A stretch of DNA of 64,000 bases from Ampullaceana balthica (Eukaryota > Mollusca > Gastropoda > Lymnaeidae): contig CALYLW010000019.1 in NCBI GenBank assembly GCA_944989445.1, positions 1,364,001 to 1,428,000 on the forward strand. The letters run 5' to 3'. The position numbers and the translations under genes are program-made. This document shows, piece by piece, positions 21,901-33,700 of the stretch (within the stretch, counting starts at the first letter, position 1; every line of letters starts with the position of its first letter). Under the pieces are notes generated by a model, which was not told the origin of the DNA, did not search any database, and was given only the letters and a program-made list of their open reading frames with translations.

Positions 21901-24900
21901 GTTCTTCTATCCTCTAGTCAACTCTAGGGACTAGAGTTTCAAGGTTTAATGATTCGAAGTGTCTACTGCTACGACTAGTCATAACAGTAGCCAGTAAACT
22001 ACTGCTACGAGTAGTCGTAGAAATATGCTATGCGCTATTTAAATTATGCTAATACTAATACTAAACATTAGTTCTCATAATCGAATTTCATGATTACTAG
22101 GCAAGCTGATTAATGCATTTTAAAGGAAAAAAACTTGATTGGTGTCCATTTAATGAAAAATAGTTAAAATTTAAAAATATCATAATTTAACATGAGCCTC
22201 CCTAGATGAAGTGATAGGCAGATGGATGATTGATTGTTAATACTGATATGTGGTCCAAATCCGATGGAGGCGACTTTTAAAAAATTTAATTTCTTGTTTT
22301 TTTTTAAAACCACAATGAGGGTATGGGTAATTGTAATTTTTGTACTACTTATTCTGAAAAGCGGAGACGATTAATTACATTTTTTTTTAAATTTAGATTT
22401 TAGAATTAATACACACACTCCTGCCTGTAAATAAATATAAACCCAGATCTATTAATATCGTATATTAGGCGTGTATATTTATATGCCGTCACACGTCGTC
22501 ACAAAAACTTAGACCCCCCAAACCGATATTATTTTAGTAAATAAGTAAAGTACAAGTAGTCGTAACACTAGTATTCCTATCTTAAACTACTGCTATGACT
22601 AGCCGCAGCAATAAAATTATTTCATATTGTTACAAGTCTTAGCAGTAGACACTTCGTTATTTATTTAGACATGCATACGTAAACAAAAAGGTTTTTCTTC
22701 CTTATTTCTTGCATAGCAGAACTAATTTAATTGCTACGACTAGTCTTAACACTAGCCAGTAAACTACTGCTACGACTAGTCGTAGCATTAATCATTAAAA
22801 TTTTTTTGTATTGTTACGACAAGTCATAGCAGAAGACACCACATTATACATGTACTAATTTAAATATATTTAATCTACGTCTCCGCTTTTCAGAATAAGT
22901 AGTACGAAAATTACAATTAGTACCAGCACACTCATCCTGGTTTAAAAAAATAAATAATTTAAATGAATTTTAAAGGTAAAAAAAACTTGATTAGTGTCCA
23001 TTTAAACAGTTATAAAGTTAAGAAATCGTAATTTGACAAGTGCTTCTCTAGGTGAAGGGATAGGCGGATGGATGATAGATTGTTGATAAAACCGATAAGG
23101 GGTTCTAACCCCGATCCTGGCAAATTTTTTTAAATTTAATTTTTTTTTAAAACCACAATGAGTGTGCTGGTAATTGTAATTTTTGTACGACTTATTCTGA
23201 AAAGCTAGTAGTATTCCTATCTGCCTATCTTGTGCTACCACTAGTCGGAGCAGTAAAAAAAGTATAAGGACTAGCAATAAAACTAGTACTAGTAATACTA
23301 CTACCTACGCAGTAAAAAAAGTATGCTATTTTAATGTAACGAATAGTTTTAGTGCGCTACGTGAGTTTATCTGGCGCATTTTAATAGATAAGTGAAGTCG
23401 TCGTAACATTAATTTTCCTATCTTGTGTTAGGACTAGTCGGAGTAGCCTGACTGTAAACTAGTGTACCGACTATGACTAGTAGTCCACCACTAGAGTTCA
23501 CTTGACATTGAGTCAGAGTCACTGAGTCTGAGGTGACACTACGATGATTTAACTAATATCTTATCTGTTTCAGACGCTCCTTCTATACAGAAGATTATTG
23601 CGTCCTACGCTTATCTATGGTTTGTGTTTAGTCCTGCATTCTTATTAGTGTTTTAAATGTTGATAAAGTGTTGGCTTTCCTGGTTTCTTCAGGCAACCCA
23701 TCCACGCCCGAATTCCGGACGGGAAGAACGAAAATTTGTATGAGTTTGTTCTTGCATACGGAATAAGTAAGGCAAAGGTGTTTTTATCCTTATGTCTATG
23801 TCTATCTGAGACCTTGACTTAAACTTAAATCTATCTGAGGGTTGTATTAAGTTATCTTTGTGTTGTATTTCTAAATTAGAGTTAATTGCTTTATGTATGA
23901 TTACTACTTTACTCTTGGTTCTTCTATCCTCTAGTGTTTCAAGGTTTAATGATTTAACTAATGGTGTTATTCTAGTCAGTTTTGAATATTCTCCAGTAAT
24001 GAATCTGGTAGCTCTTTTTTGGATTTGTTCTAGTTTATCAATGTTTTCTTTGGTGGATGGGTCCCATACAGTGTACAGAAGATGCATATTCTAGTACACT
24101 TAGACTTAGTACAGTCTCACCAACCAAAGTGGGTAATTTCTTATTTCAGCGCAATTTATTTTTCGAGTAGTTTAAAACCAAAAAATCAACTAAACTTACT
24201 ATGAAATATATTTTAACATTAAAATATTATATTTTTGTTCAAATTAAACTACTGTTTTATAATTTATACGAAATAAAAAATTGTATATTTCATGCATCTT
24301 CTGTGATTTACGGCGCCATTGTTGCATGCCAATGGAGAAATCTTCTTTCTTAAAAGTTATTATTTTTTGTGTTGCCCAATTGGATAATTTGGCTCAACCA
24401 GCTGAGCTGCGAAGGCGGCACTCGCCTGGGTAAATAATTTAAATTAAAAAATATTTATCATAAAATTAAAAGAAAAAAGAAAATCATATATTTATTAAAA
24501 TTTTAAAAAAACTGTGGGGGTGTATTTTTGTGATATGTGTTACATTGACATATCCTGGAACAGGGTAATATGTCAATGCTAAGTTTCTGCGAAGACGGCA
24601 CTCCACTTAAAAACTACCAAGCACTAATATTTTTTAAAAAAATATAATAAAACAATAATTTGTTAAAAATTAAATATTTTTTAAAACTAAAAATCATAGG
24701 ATTTTTGGTACTTGTTGGTTAATAATATTTGACGATAATGCATGACATGATTTTTTACACACAAAGTTTTATTCATCCGAATATTAGTATTAGATAACAT
24801 CAGTGGCCGTCCACAAATGACATCACGCATCTAGGGTGAGGGGAGAGGAGTCACATATTTGTTTCGATGTGTGACGAGGGGGGTGGTTTATAAGAACTTT

Positions 24901-27537
24901 GACATCACATCTAAATGCTCAACAATTAAACTAAATGTTTCAGCTTTCCTGTGCCTCCTTTTTTATTTTTGTTTTCACGTATGATATTAGAGTGAATCCA
25001 TACACTAAAATGACGAGAAATTGTTTTGAAACATGCTCATTCACTAAATGCATACTTAAATGCCCGCAATTTTTTAAAAATTTGAAACAGGCTCATTTTC
25101 AAATAGGAAATACGGCTTTTATGGGGGGGGGCGGAGAGGCTTACTTCTACTGACGTAACAAGTGTAGGAAAGGGGGGGGGGTGTCCAAAACCGCGTGACT
25201 TCATGTGTCTCTTTTTTAATACACGTTATCTCCTACTAGTGGTTCCCAAACTTTTTAGGTAAACCACCCCGTTCCATAAAAAAAAATATCAAATAGCGCC
25301 CCTGGAATTTTTTACATCAATTTTTTCTAAATCTTCTCTTCTTTATTTTAAGCTCTCTTTACCTCCTTACAGTTTTTAAAAGCATTTTCAAGTTAAACGG
25401 ATATAAAACAGCATATATTTCAAACCAAACATTTTCTTTTGATAAATTGTTCGTGAGCTGCAATGTGAACACCTAAGAGCCGCATGCCACCGTTGGTATA
25501 AACATTTCAGCCACATTTTATCAGGTAGGCTACAAAGATTCCTGTCAAGGCAGTTGCGTAGCTAGAACTTTTGCAGCCCGGGGCGGTTATTATTAGTCCA
25601 GGGCCGTTGTGTCGGAGCCGTTTTGACCAGGGCCGTTTTGTCGGTGAGCCGGGTTGCAATGTTAAATTACTTTATAATCTTTTTTTTTGCATAACTGTAT
25701 TTTAATATTGGTTTATATTTTATACGTTTTTTTTTCTCATTTAGTCATATTGTATTTACAATTTAAACATGCCGATTGTCAAAAAGGGGTCCGTGGCGAT
25801 AAAAAGATTGGGGGCCACTGCACTGGTTCATGGCAAATATTTTGCTCGTGAGTGTCAGCGATGAACGTTTTCGCTTCCCTCTCTCTCCCCAACCCCAGTC
25901 TAGTCTTCAAGCAACCATCGTTTATTATTGGGAAGAAAGCGGGGAGAAAATCAAATTTCAACGACCATAAAGGGGCCGTCCCTAAAGACGTCACGCAATT
26001 TAAGCTGATTTCCCACTGTCCCCTCCTCATCACACATCGTAATAAAAAGTTACCCCCCCCCCGTCAAATTTGACGTTATAAAGATTAGCCCCCCCCCCTA
26101 AAAGTCGAATTTCCTGAGCATGTTTCAACTCACGTTATTGCCATTTGAGTAAGGCTGCACTCTTATGTTGTACTACGCGTAAGGCCACCTCGTCGGACTT
26201 TGATTAAAATGTCGAAACCGATACTCCTGTCCCCGCGAACGTCCGAGGCAAAACGCGTGAGGCCATATAAAAAGTCATCAGATGAATTGTAAGCAATCAA
26301 ATATTCAAGTGCTACTTTTATTTAAAGTTGAGCGTTAATATGTGACGTCACCAGGGACCGGTCTTAGTCCACTGCAAACCTATGCGGCCGCAATGGGCCC
26401 CACCTATCTTAATTTTCTCTTATTATCCTTATTAATTCCTTAACCCTACCCAGACTGGGCACCGCGCAATCCGTTTCGCATACTAAGCCGCCAAGAGCCC
26501 AGCAATTTTTAATTTTTAAGGCGGGCCCTGGACGTCACTGTTCTTAAACACCTCCCCCGTCGTCACAAATGTGTGAACCCCCTCCCCCTAGGTACATGAC
26601 GTCATTTATGTTATGCCCCTAAGTTTCATTATTTAACAACCATTAAAATTGTCAAACACTTAGAAGAAATACATCACAAAAGATATACGTTTGTCATTAT
26701 CAAACATTTTTAAAAACTTACCCTGAACAGGCTTAAACACCCCCCCCCCATTTTCGTCACAGATGTGTGAACCCCGTCCCCCAGGTACTTGACGTCATCT
26801 ATGTACGGACCCCCCCCCCTAGGTGTCATTATTTTACAACCATTAACATTGTCAATAAACATTTACAAGAAATACATTACAAAAGATATATATATATATT
26901 ATTATCAAATATTTTTTTAAATCTCACCTTGAACAGGCTTATTTCCCAAGTACTAATTTTATCTAATTAATTGGGAGGGGGACTCGGGAATACTTTATCG
27001 TAAATGACGTTCCCGTTAGGTGACGCCTCTGAATCTGATTAGTAATTAGCTTATTGCTAACATGAAAATTTAGTTTGATCTGAGGCCGTGAAAATATCTG
27101 GCCAAATGTGGTTATAAATAACAAAAAACGATTTTCGTAGAAGTCTGACTTTAAAACCAGTTTTTATAGTTAAAACCCCCTTTAAAGTAATTTAAACTCA
27201 TCAAAACACATGGAAAACTAATATTTGACCATTAAATAATTATTTTATTAATTAATGAATGTGTTTAAATTAGTAAAAGTAAGTTACTTATTTTTTTTGC
27301 TATACAAAAATAAATTGCGCTGAAATAAGAAATTACCCCAAAGTGATATAACTAATAATGGCTAATGGTGTTAATAATAGTTAATTAAATATTCTTACTA
27401 TCAGCAAATTTTTCAGGATAGAGGAGCTGTGAAGATAATTTTGTTTTATTTTCCGCATGTTGATCACATTTTGCTACAATTATTTGATTATCATTTTCAA
27501 AACAATCATCCGCCTGTGTATTCATGGAGGCTGCCAT
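18960..27537 (-). CDS. NOPCHAP1: NOP protein chaperone 1 (C12orf45 orthologue), four exons
   Basis: Coding exons, minus strand: 27537-27399, 21172-21080, 20925-20783, 19136-18960; 552 nt, 183 aa, close to the ~185 aa human protein. All introns are GT-AG (donors GTAAGAAT, GTAAAGAA, GTGAGACT) and phases join cleanly. Recognition rests on residues 77-124: LKDFLPQMSDANKEMASQ, then KFDIENIN and HIEM, the signature FLPQM..AN...FNIEN....I.M block of the family, followed by a serine/acid-rich stretch (DSDEDCSSDDGDSSESDE) and a lysine-rich C terminus, as in mammals. The N-terminal ~45 residues are not conserved. In human cells NOPCHAP1 links NOP58 to the RUVBL1/RUVBL2 (R2TP) ATPases during box C/D snoRNP assembly; the same nuclear role is inferred here. 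The start (AAGATGGCAGCC) is the first ATG of the frame; Met5 is an alternative. Intron 1 (6.2 kb) is mostly transposon. It shares a 220-bp divergent promoter with GRIPAP1. Confidence 0.85.
19698..19990. repeat. 29-bp minisatellite in NOPCHAP1 intron 3
   Basis: About ten copies of a 29-bp unit containing AAGTATGTTAGCAAGCCT and ACATGACATGC, with transitions scattered among copies. Confidence 0.95.
20507..20725 (+). mobile_element. tRNA-derived SINE (family B) in NOPCHAP1 intron 3
   Basis: Head CGGCTGGATAGCGAAGTCAA, body and A-rich end match the copy at 17974-18205. It lies antisense to NOPCHAP1, ending about 57 bp from exon 3. Confidence 0.75.
21590..21945 (-). mobile_element. LINE (jockey/CR1-like) 3' end fragment
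   Basis: Minus-strand match to the C-terminal coding end and 3' UTR of the LINE at 42812-44155, including the tail motif (inverted CTCCTTCTATACAGAAGATT) and a FRARNGLPEE-like segment. 5' truncated and frameshifted. Confidence 0.75.
21946..22879. repeat. Degenerate repeat field with CTACGACTAGTCGTAG palindromes
   Basis: Scattered words of the type ACTACTGCTACGACTAGTCG recur at about 21975, 22000, 22600, 22735 and 22765. One, at 22769-22786, is a perfect 18-bp palindrome (GCTACGACTAGTCGTAGC). A segment at about 22120-22375 repeats the right half of the inverted-repeat element at 22880-23208. No gene seen. Confidence 0.6.
22880..23208. mobile_element. Foldback-type inverted-repeat element
   Basis: The left arm begins CTTTTCAGAATAAGTAGTAC and the right arm is its near-perfect inverse ending at 23208; the arms run about 60 bp through the ACCAGCACACTCAT segment. 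The loop is about 200 bp. It is non-coding and lies in NOPCHAP1 intron 1. Confidence 0.7.
23560..24131 (-). mobile_element. LINE (jockey/CR1-like) 3' fragment
   Basis: Minus-strand RT C terminus plus 3' UTR. The frame at 23689-24087 reads ENIDKLEQIQKRATRFITGE and continues to IKTPLPYLF. The left edge carries the inverted tail (CTTATCTG...). The upper edge runs straight into the TIR element at 24132. Confidence 0.8.
25236..25828. mobile_element. Decayed hAT-like element inside the 3.2-kb element
   Basis: The left end, AGTGGTTCCCAAACTTTTTA, and the inverted right end, CAGTGGCCCCCAATC, are imperfect inverted repeats of a type common in hAT elements. No target duplication is evident and no transposase motif remains. 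Confidence 0.45.
26545..26942. repeat. Two-copy ~190-bp tandem duplication
   Basis: Two diverged copies with shared landmarks: TGTGTGAACCCC, GACGTCAT, ACAACCATTAA, AAGAAATACAT and CTGAACAGGCTTA / TTGAACAGGCTTA. Confidence 0.75.
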
Positions 27538-27757
27538 CTTTAAAGTGTTGAATAATCTTTAATCCATTGTTTACAAAAATATTAAAGTATAACTCCAATA
27601 AAACAGTTTTAAATGATATAATAATAATTAAAATATTTTACAAGCGAAATATTCCAACAGAAATTATTGTCAATATTTCTTTATTTTTATTTTAGATAAT
27701 TTTTTTTGTAAAGTTTTAATTGAATTACTTTGTTTTGAGACTTTAATAACAAACAAA
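27538..27757. promoter_or_regulatory. Divergent promoter region of NOPCHAP1 and GRIPAP1
   Basis: Only 220 bp separate the two start codons, so both 5' UTRs and any shared promoter must lie here or overlap the first exons. The sequence is very AT-rich with no CpG island or clear TATA pair. Each start codon lies in a YY1-like AANATGGCNGC context: AAGATGGCAGC on the minus strand and AAAATGGCTGC on the plus strand. Confidence 0.6.
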
Positions 27758-30700
27758 ATGGCTGCATCGCCATCTCTATCAGAAGGAGAGTTCCACCGTA
27801 TGCAGGTATATTATTTAATTAAATCATTGTGCAAATTAAACATGACTATATTTTAAAAAAATGACTTGATATTGTGCGCTTTATTTGCAACGGACTCAAG
27901 TAATAATCAAGATTTAATGGTGATCATTATGCTGATGTGTCTTATTTCTTTCGAGGGTTTGATTTTCATTGAGACTGACTGGTCCAGTTGACTGGTCACT
28001 ACATGTACTGTACATTGTACTGTACTGTTGACTGAAGTGTACTAGCACTGAGTCTGAGTACTGTCCTTGTAGAGTGTATTCAGTGTTACTAGTGAGTAGT
28101 GAGTCTAGTGTATGTAAGTTAAGTTTTGGTAGTAGTAGTTGTATTATTATAGTAGCCGTTTAAGTCAAGGTCTCAGATAGACATTGACATAGACATAAGA
28201 ATAAGGATAAAAACACCTTTGCCTTTCTTATTCCGTATGCAAGAACAAACTCATCCAAATTTTCGTTCTTCCCGTCCGGAATTCGGGGCGTGGAATGGGT
28301 TGCCTGAAGAAACCAGGAAAGCCAACACTTTATCAACATTTAAAACTCTAATAAGAATGCAGTGCAGGACTCAACACAAACCATAGATAAGCGTAGGACG
28401 CAATAATCTTCTGTATAGATTAGAAGGAGCGTCTGAAACAGATTAGATAAGGGGCGCAGTGGTCGAGTGGCTGCATACTCGGCTGGCGTACTGAGGGTCG
28501 CAGGTTCAAATCTCCATGAAGGCAGGGACTTGTTCCTGGGGCCTAGGGTGTCCCTAAGTCCACCCAGCTCTGAATGGGTACCTGAGACTAGTTAAGGAAA
28601 CAGATGGCTGGGAATAGTGATAGTGTGGTTCATGGCGGTGGCCTGTGAACGCTACGTCACTTACCAATACGTTCTTAATGTTAAGAACGTAGGATGCAAT
28701 TATCTTTTGTATTGAAGGAGTGTCTGTATAGATAAGACAAGAAAAAGAAATTGTTCATGTAGTATGATGCCTTTACTTTGAGTTTGAGTGTTTGGTAATC
28801 TTAGTCATAATGATAATGGGGGAGGGAAGGAAATGAGGCAGAACATCACATTTTGTTGTTTTATTTTATTATTGATTTATATTGGGAATAATTGTGTGGA
28901 GCTGGGGTGGCATTTTGTTTGCTTCATATTACATAAATATTACTGAATATGACTATGTTTCATGTCAGTTCTATATGCAGGTAAGATGTAAAAGTACATA
29001 TTAAAAGAAGTAGCATACCCCTTGAAGCTAAACTCTAACTCTAGTCTCTATTACTAGTTCACTTCACTAAGAGTCCTTATGTAAGAGCAACAGTATGTAC
29101 ACATTCACATAAATTGTCATTTATTACTGCCCTTAATAGCCCTTAAAACATATATAAAAGTAATATGTGATGTATGTGGTTAAATTCATAATTGTTTTTT
29201 AAAAATGAGATGAGAAATATCCTGTACCTACCTAAGAACTAAAAAAACAACAAATTGTTTCTAAATGTACTTTGATAGTGACACCTAAAACTATTGAGCA
29301 TCTGATTTTAAAATAGAAAAGTTAACAGTGACATTTTAATTTTTTTTTAGCTGCAATTGATTGAGCTCAGGACAACAAATTATGAACTTGAAGGAAAAAA
29401 TAAGAGAATCGAGAGAGGTAAGGAATTAGGATTTCATTTTATCTAGTAAGACATTTTTATTTCAAACATTGTTAATTCTAAATTTTAAATGAAAGTTGTT
29501 ATAAAAATCAACAGTGAAAATCATGACTATTCTATAATCGTTTTTAAAAAAAAAGAAACAATATATTCTGAGTACCTAAAACTAATATGAAAAATATGTG
29601 TAACATAATATATGTTCCTCCAGATTTAACAGATGCCAATGAAAAGTTAGAGATACTTGATAAAGAACTTAGTAAAGCTAAACAGGTAAATGTTTTAAAA
29701 CTAATGCATAATTAAGCAAAAATAATAAATAAAGCAATTAAGTCCCAAAAAATATTTATTCAAATTTTAAAAATAAATTTTATATTAATTTTATTTTCCA
29801 GGCTATCAATAAAAGTAAAAAAGCTAAGGTAAGTTCTATTTTGTCTTAAAAGGAGATGAAAAGAGTTAACATATTACAAAGTATTTAATATTTTGTCGTA
29901 CAATATACCTCACAAATTGGTATTATTGTAACATTAATAAACATTAGATTCTTTTTGAAATAATCCAGGATGTGGAGCTTCTTATCCAGGAGTCGGATTC
30001 TCTACAGAGGAAGCTGCTCAGCCAAGAGGAGGAGTTCAGACTTCAGAACCAGACTCTTATGGAAGAGTTGAGCTTAGTAGGTCAATAATTGCTCTAACTC
30101 AGCTTAGTAGGTTAAGAGTTGCTCTAACTCAGCTTAGTAGGTCAAGAGTTGCTGTAATCAGCTAAGTAGGTCTCAGAGTTAACCTTACTGTTTTGTTGTT
30201 ATTTATGCACTTTATCAATTTAAACTTGCTATAGAAAAAAAGTAAATGATATTTGATATTTCCAGTCAAGGAATGCCTTCTTTAACTGCAGCACAATGTT
30301 TAGTATTTGTCTTTTGAATTAGTTGTATTGCTTGTGACTTGATTTCTGCAGATACAAAAAAGGGTAATATAAAAACAACCCGTAAAAAAACCAAAGTTTT
30401 TGACTATAAATCCTTTACGTATGAGACGTAACTAAAATAATGTTCATTATAACACGCAGCGCAAGACCATCCAAAAATACAAAATTGCAGTTGTGTCGTA
30501 AAACGTGTTTAATATAATGCGCACCAATCAGGAATAGGTTTATAAAAAGTGTTGTCAGTAAAATACGCACCTTATTGCGCGACAGAAAGGTTGTTCAATA
30601 TAATACGCACCGCGACGCTCTATCTCAAAAAATAGCATGATACATAGGAATAAATAAAATAATCTAAAAAATCAATAATTTAATTACGGTACATGCGATC

Positions 30701-33700
30701 GATCTGAAAGTTTGATACATTGTTTTTATCATCGGTACGAAACTGCCTGCAAAATTTCAGCTCGCTATCTTGCGAGCAAGTGGGTTAAAAATCGATCAAA
30801 AGTTTTGGCGACAAGCAAGCAAGGTCGGTCGGTCGGCCGCAGACACCACGAGTTAATATAAAGGATTTAAATAAAACAAACCCCTAAAAACAAAGTTTTT
30901 AACTATAAATCCCTTATATATGAGACATAACTAAAAGTATTGATTATGTTCAAACGCGACAAACCTTTACAGACTGAATCTGTCTTGAATTCCCTTTGCT
31001 TTATAACCCCTTGGGTTGGGAGAGGGGAAAGGTCTGGCTGACCGATCGCTGGACCGAGCTCAGCGTAGCACGTAAAATGTAAACAAAAGGACGCGACAAA
31101 CCTTTACAGACTGAATCTGTCTTGAATTCCCTTTGCCTTATAACCCCTTGGGTTGGGAGAGGGGAAAGGTCTGGTGACCGATCGCTGGACCGAGCTCAGC
31201 GTAGCACGTAAAATGTAAACAAAAGGACGCCGGTAAACCTGGATTAAAACACAAGATGTGTTCACCGAAGGCTGGCGTGAAGTCAAGTGACCCGTAAAAT
31301 GTAAGCAATAGCGACTTCTACATATATTTTTATATAGATAAACTAAAAATGCATTAATTTAATTACGGTATTACGTTCGATCGATCTGAAATTTTGATAC
31401 GATCCATTGTTAGGTAACACGAGTCTAAGTGCCAAATTTCAGCTCGATAGCAGCACGGGAATTGGGTCATTTTTGACTTTTGTTTTTCCGCCCGCCCGAC
31501 CGAGACAGAGACGGCGGTGAAGTTAATATAAGGGATTTAATAATAAAAACAACCCCGTAATAAAACAAACCCGTAAAAACAAAGTTTTTGACTATAAATC
31601 TCTTATATATAAGACATAACTAACAGTATTTTTTATTTTCAAGCTCTTAACTCAACTTTGCTTCATAAACCTAGGGCGGGGGGGGATTGAGCTCAGCATG
31701 ACACGTAAAATGTAAACAAAAGCACGCGGGTACGTCGATGGGTCGCTTCAACGCATCAACTCAAACTCTCACGTGGGAAAAAAAACAATAACAAACCGTG
31801 AATTTGAATTACATACCTCATATAAGGATAAACTAAAAATGCATTAATTTAATTACAGTACGAACGATCGATCTGAAATTTTGATCTTATCTTATCTTAT
31901 CTGTTTACAGACGCTCCTTCTATACAGAAGATTATTGCATCCTACGCTTATCTATGGTTTGTGTTTAGTCCTGCATTTTTATTAGAGATTTAAATGTTGA
32001 TAAAGTGTTGGTTTTCCTGGATTCTTCAGGCAACCCATTCCACGCCCGAATTCCGGACGGGAAGAAGGAAAACTTGTATGTGTTTGTTCTTGCATACGGA
32101 ATAAGAAAGATGTTTTTATCCTTATGTCTATCTGAGGGTTGTATTAAGTTATCTTTGTGTTGTATTTCTAAATTAGAATTAATTGCTTTATGTATGATTA
32201 CTACTTTGCTCTTGGTTCTTCTATCCTCTAGTGTTTCAAGGTTTAATGATTTAACTAGTGGTGTTATTCTTGTCAGTTTTGAATATTCTCCAGTAATGAA
32301 TCTGGCAGCTCTTTTTTGAATTTGTTCTAGTTTATCAGTTTTCTTTGGTGGATGGGTCCCATACAGAAGATGCATATTCTAGTACAGGTCTCACCAAAGT
32401 GAGGTAGCATTTTAGTTTTATATCTCTATTACATTTGTTAAAGTTTCTTTTTATAAAGCCTAAGGTTTTGTTGGATTTTTTAATAGCTTCATTGACATGG
32501 GGATTCCATGATAGTTTATCATTTATTAAGACTCCTAAGTATTTTGCATCTTTAGTTTGGGTCAGTTCTTTTCCATGAATGTAATATTTTGAATTTATTG
32601 ATACGATGCATTGTTAGGTCAGACGGGCCCGTGTGCCAAATTTCAGCTCGATCGGATCACGTTAAGTGGGTCATTTTTGACTGTTGTGTTTCCGCCCACC
32701 CGCCCAAGACAGACAGAGATGACGAGACGGCGGTGAAGTTAATATAAGGGATTTAAAAACAAAGTTTTTTTACTATAAATCCCTTAAATGTGAGACATAA
32801 CTTAAAGTATTGATTATGTTCCAACGCGACAAATATTTACTGCCTAAGACTGAGTGAAATCCTCCTCCACGAGATGTGGTCATCGATGGCTGGCGTGAAG
32901 TCAAGTGACCCGTAAAATGTAAACAAAAGCGACCGCTACACATAGTTTATATAGATAAACTAAAAATGCATTAATTTAATAACTGTACTTTCGATCGATC
33001 TGAAATTTTGAGACGATGTATTGTTTGGTGACATAAGCCTATGTGCCAAATTTCAGCTCGATGGCAGCATGGGAAGTGGGTTATTTTTTACTTTTGTTTT
33101 TTCGCCTTCCCGACCGACCGACTGCGAGCCCAAGACAGAGACGGCTGTGAAGTTAATATAAGGGATTTAATAAAACAACCCCATAAAATCAAAGTTTTTG
33201 ACTATAAATCCCTTATATATGAGACATAACTAAAAGTATTGATTATATTTAAACGCGACAAACATTTACATACTGAATTGGTCTTAACTTTCCTTTGCTT
33301 TATAACCCCTGGGGGCGGGTAAGAGAGGGGAAAGGTCTGTTCTCCAATCGCTGGACCGAGCTCAGTGTGACACGCAAAATGTAAACAAAAGCACGCTGGT
33401 ACACCTGGTTAAAACACGAGATCTGTTCACCGATGGCTGGCATGAAGTCAAGTGACCAGTAAAATGTAAACAATAGCGACTTCTACATATAGTTTTAGAT
33501 AGACAAACTAAAAATGCATTAATTCAATTACGTACGTTCGATCAATCTGAAATTTTGATACGATGCATAGTTAGATGACACGGTTCCATGAGCTAAATTT
33601 CAGCTCGATGTCTTCACGGGAAGTGGGTCACTTTTTACTTTTGTTTTTCCGCCCGCCTTAGACAGAGAGACAGAGAGATACGGCGATGAAGTTAATATTA

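Larger units (their letters stand above)
24132..27337. mobile_element. 3.2-kb terminal-inverted-repeat element of unassigned class
   Basis: Both ends carry the same 32-bp inverted repeat, beginning GGTAATTTCTTATTTCAGCG and perfect over its length. A perfect 8-bp target duplication CCAAAGTG flanks it (24124-24131 and 27338-27345). I found no transposase. The interior is a patchwork: a hAT-like piece at 25236-25828, decayed CGTCACGC-end MITE pieces and a two-copy duplication at 26545-26942. Duplications of 8 bp occur in hAT, P and Merlin elements; GG-starting ends do not match typical hAT, so the class stays open. It fills half of NOPCHAP1 intron 1, ending 61 bp from the exon 1 donor. Confidence 0.8.

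Noticed and set aside
28453..28530. tRNA gene
   Set aside because: A and B boxes are present but the sequence runs into a SINE body and tail and has a sibling at 1425-1695; no proper cloverleaf 3' half.
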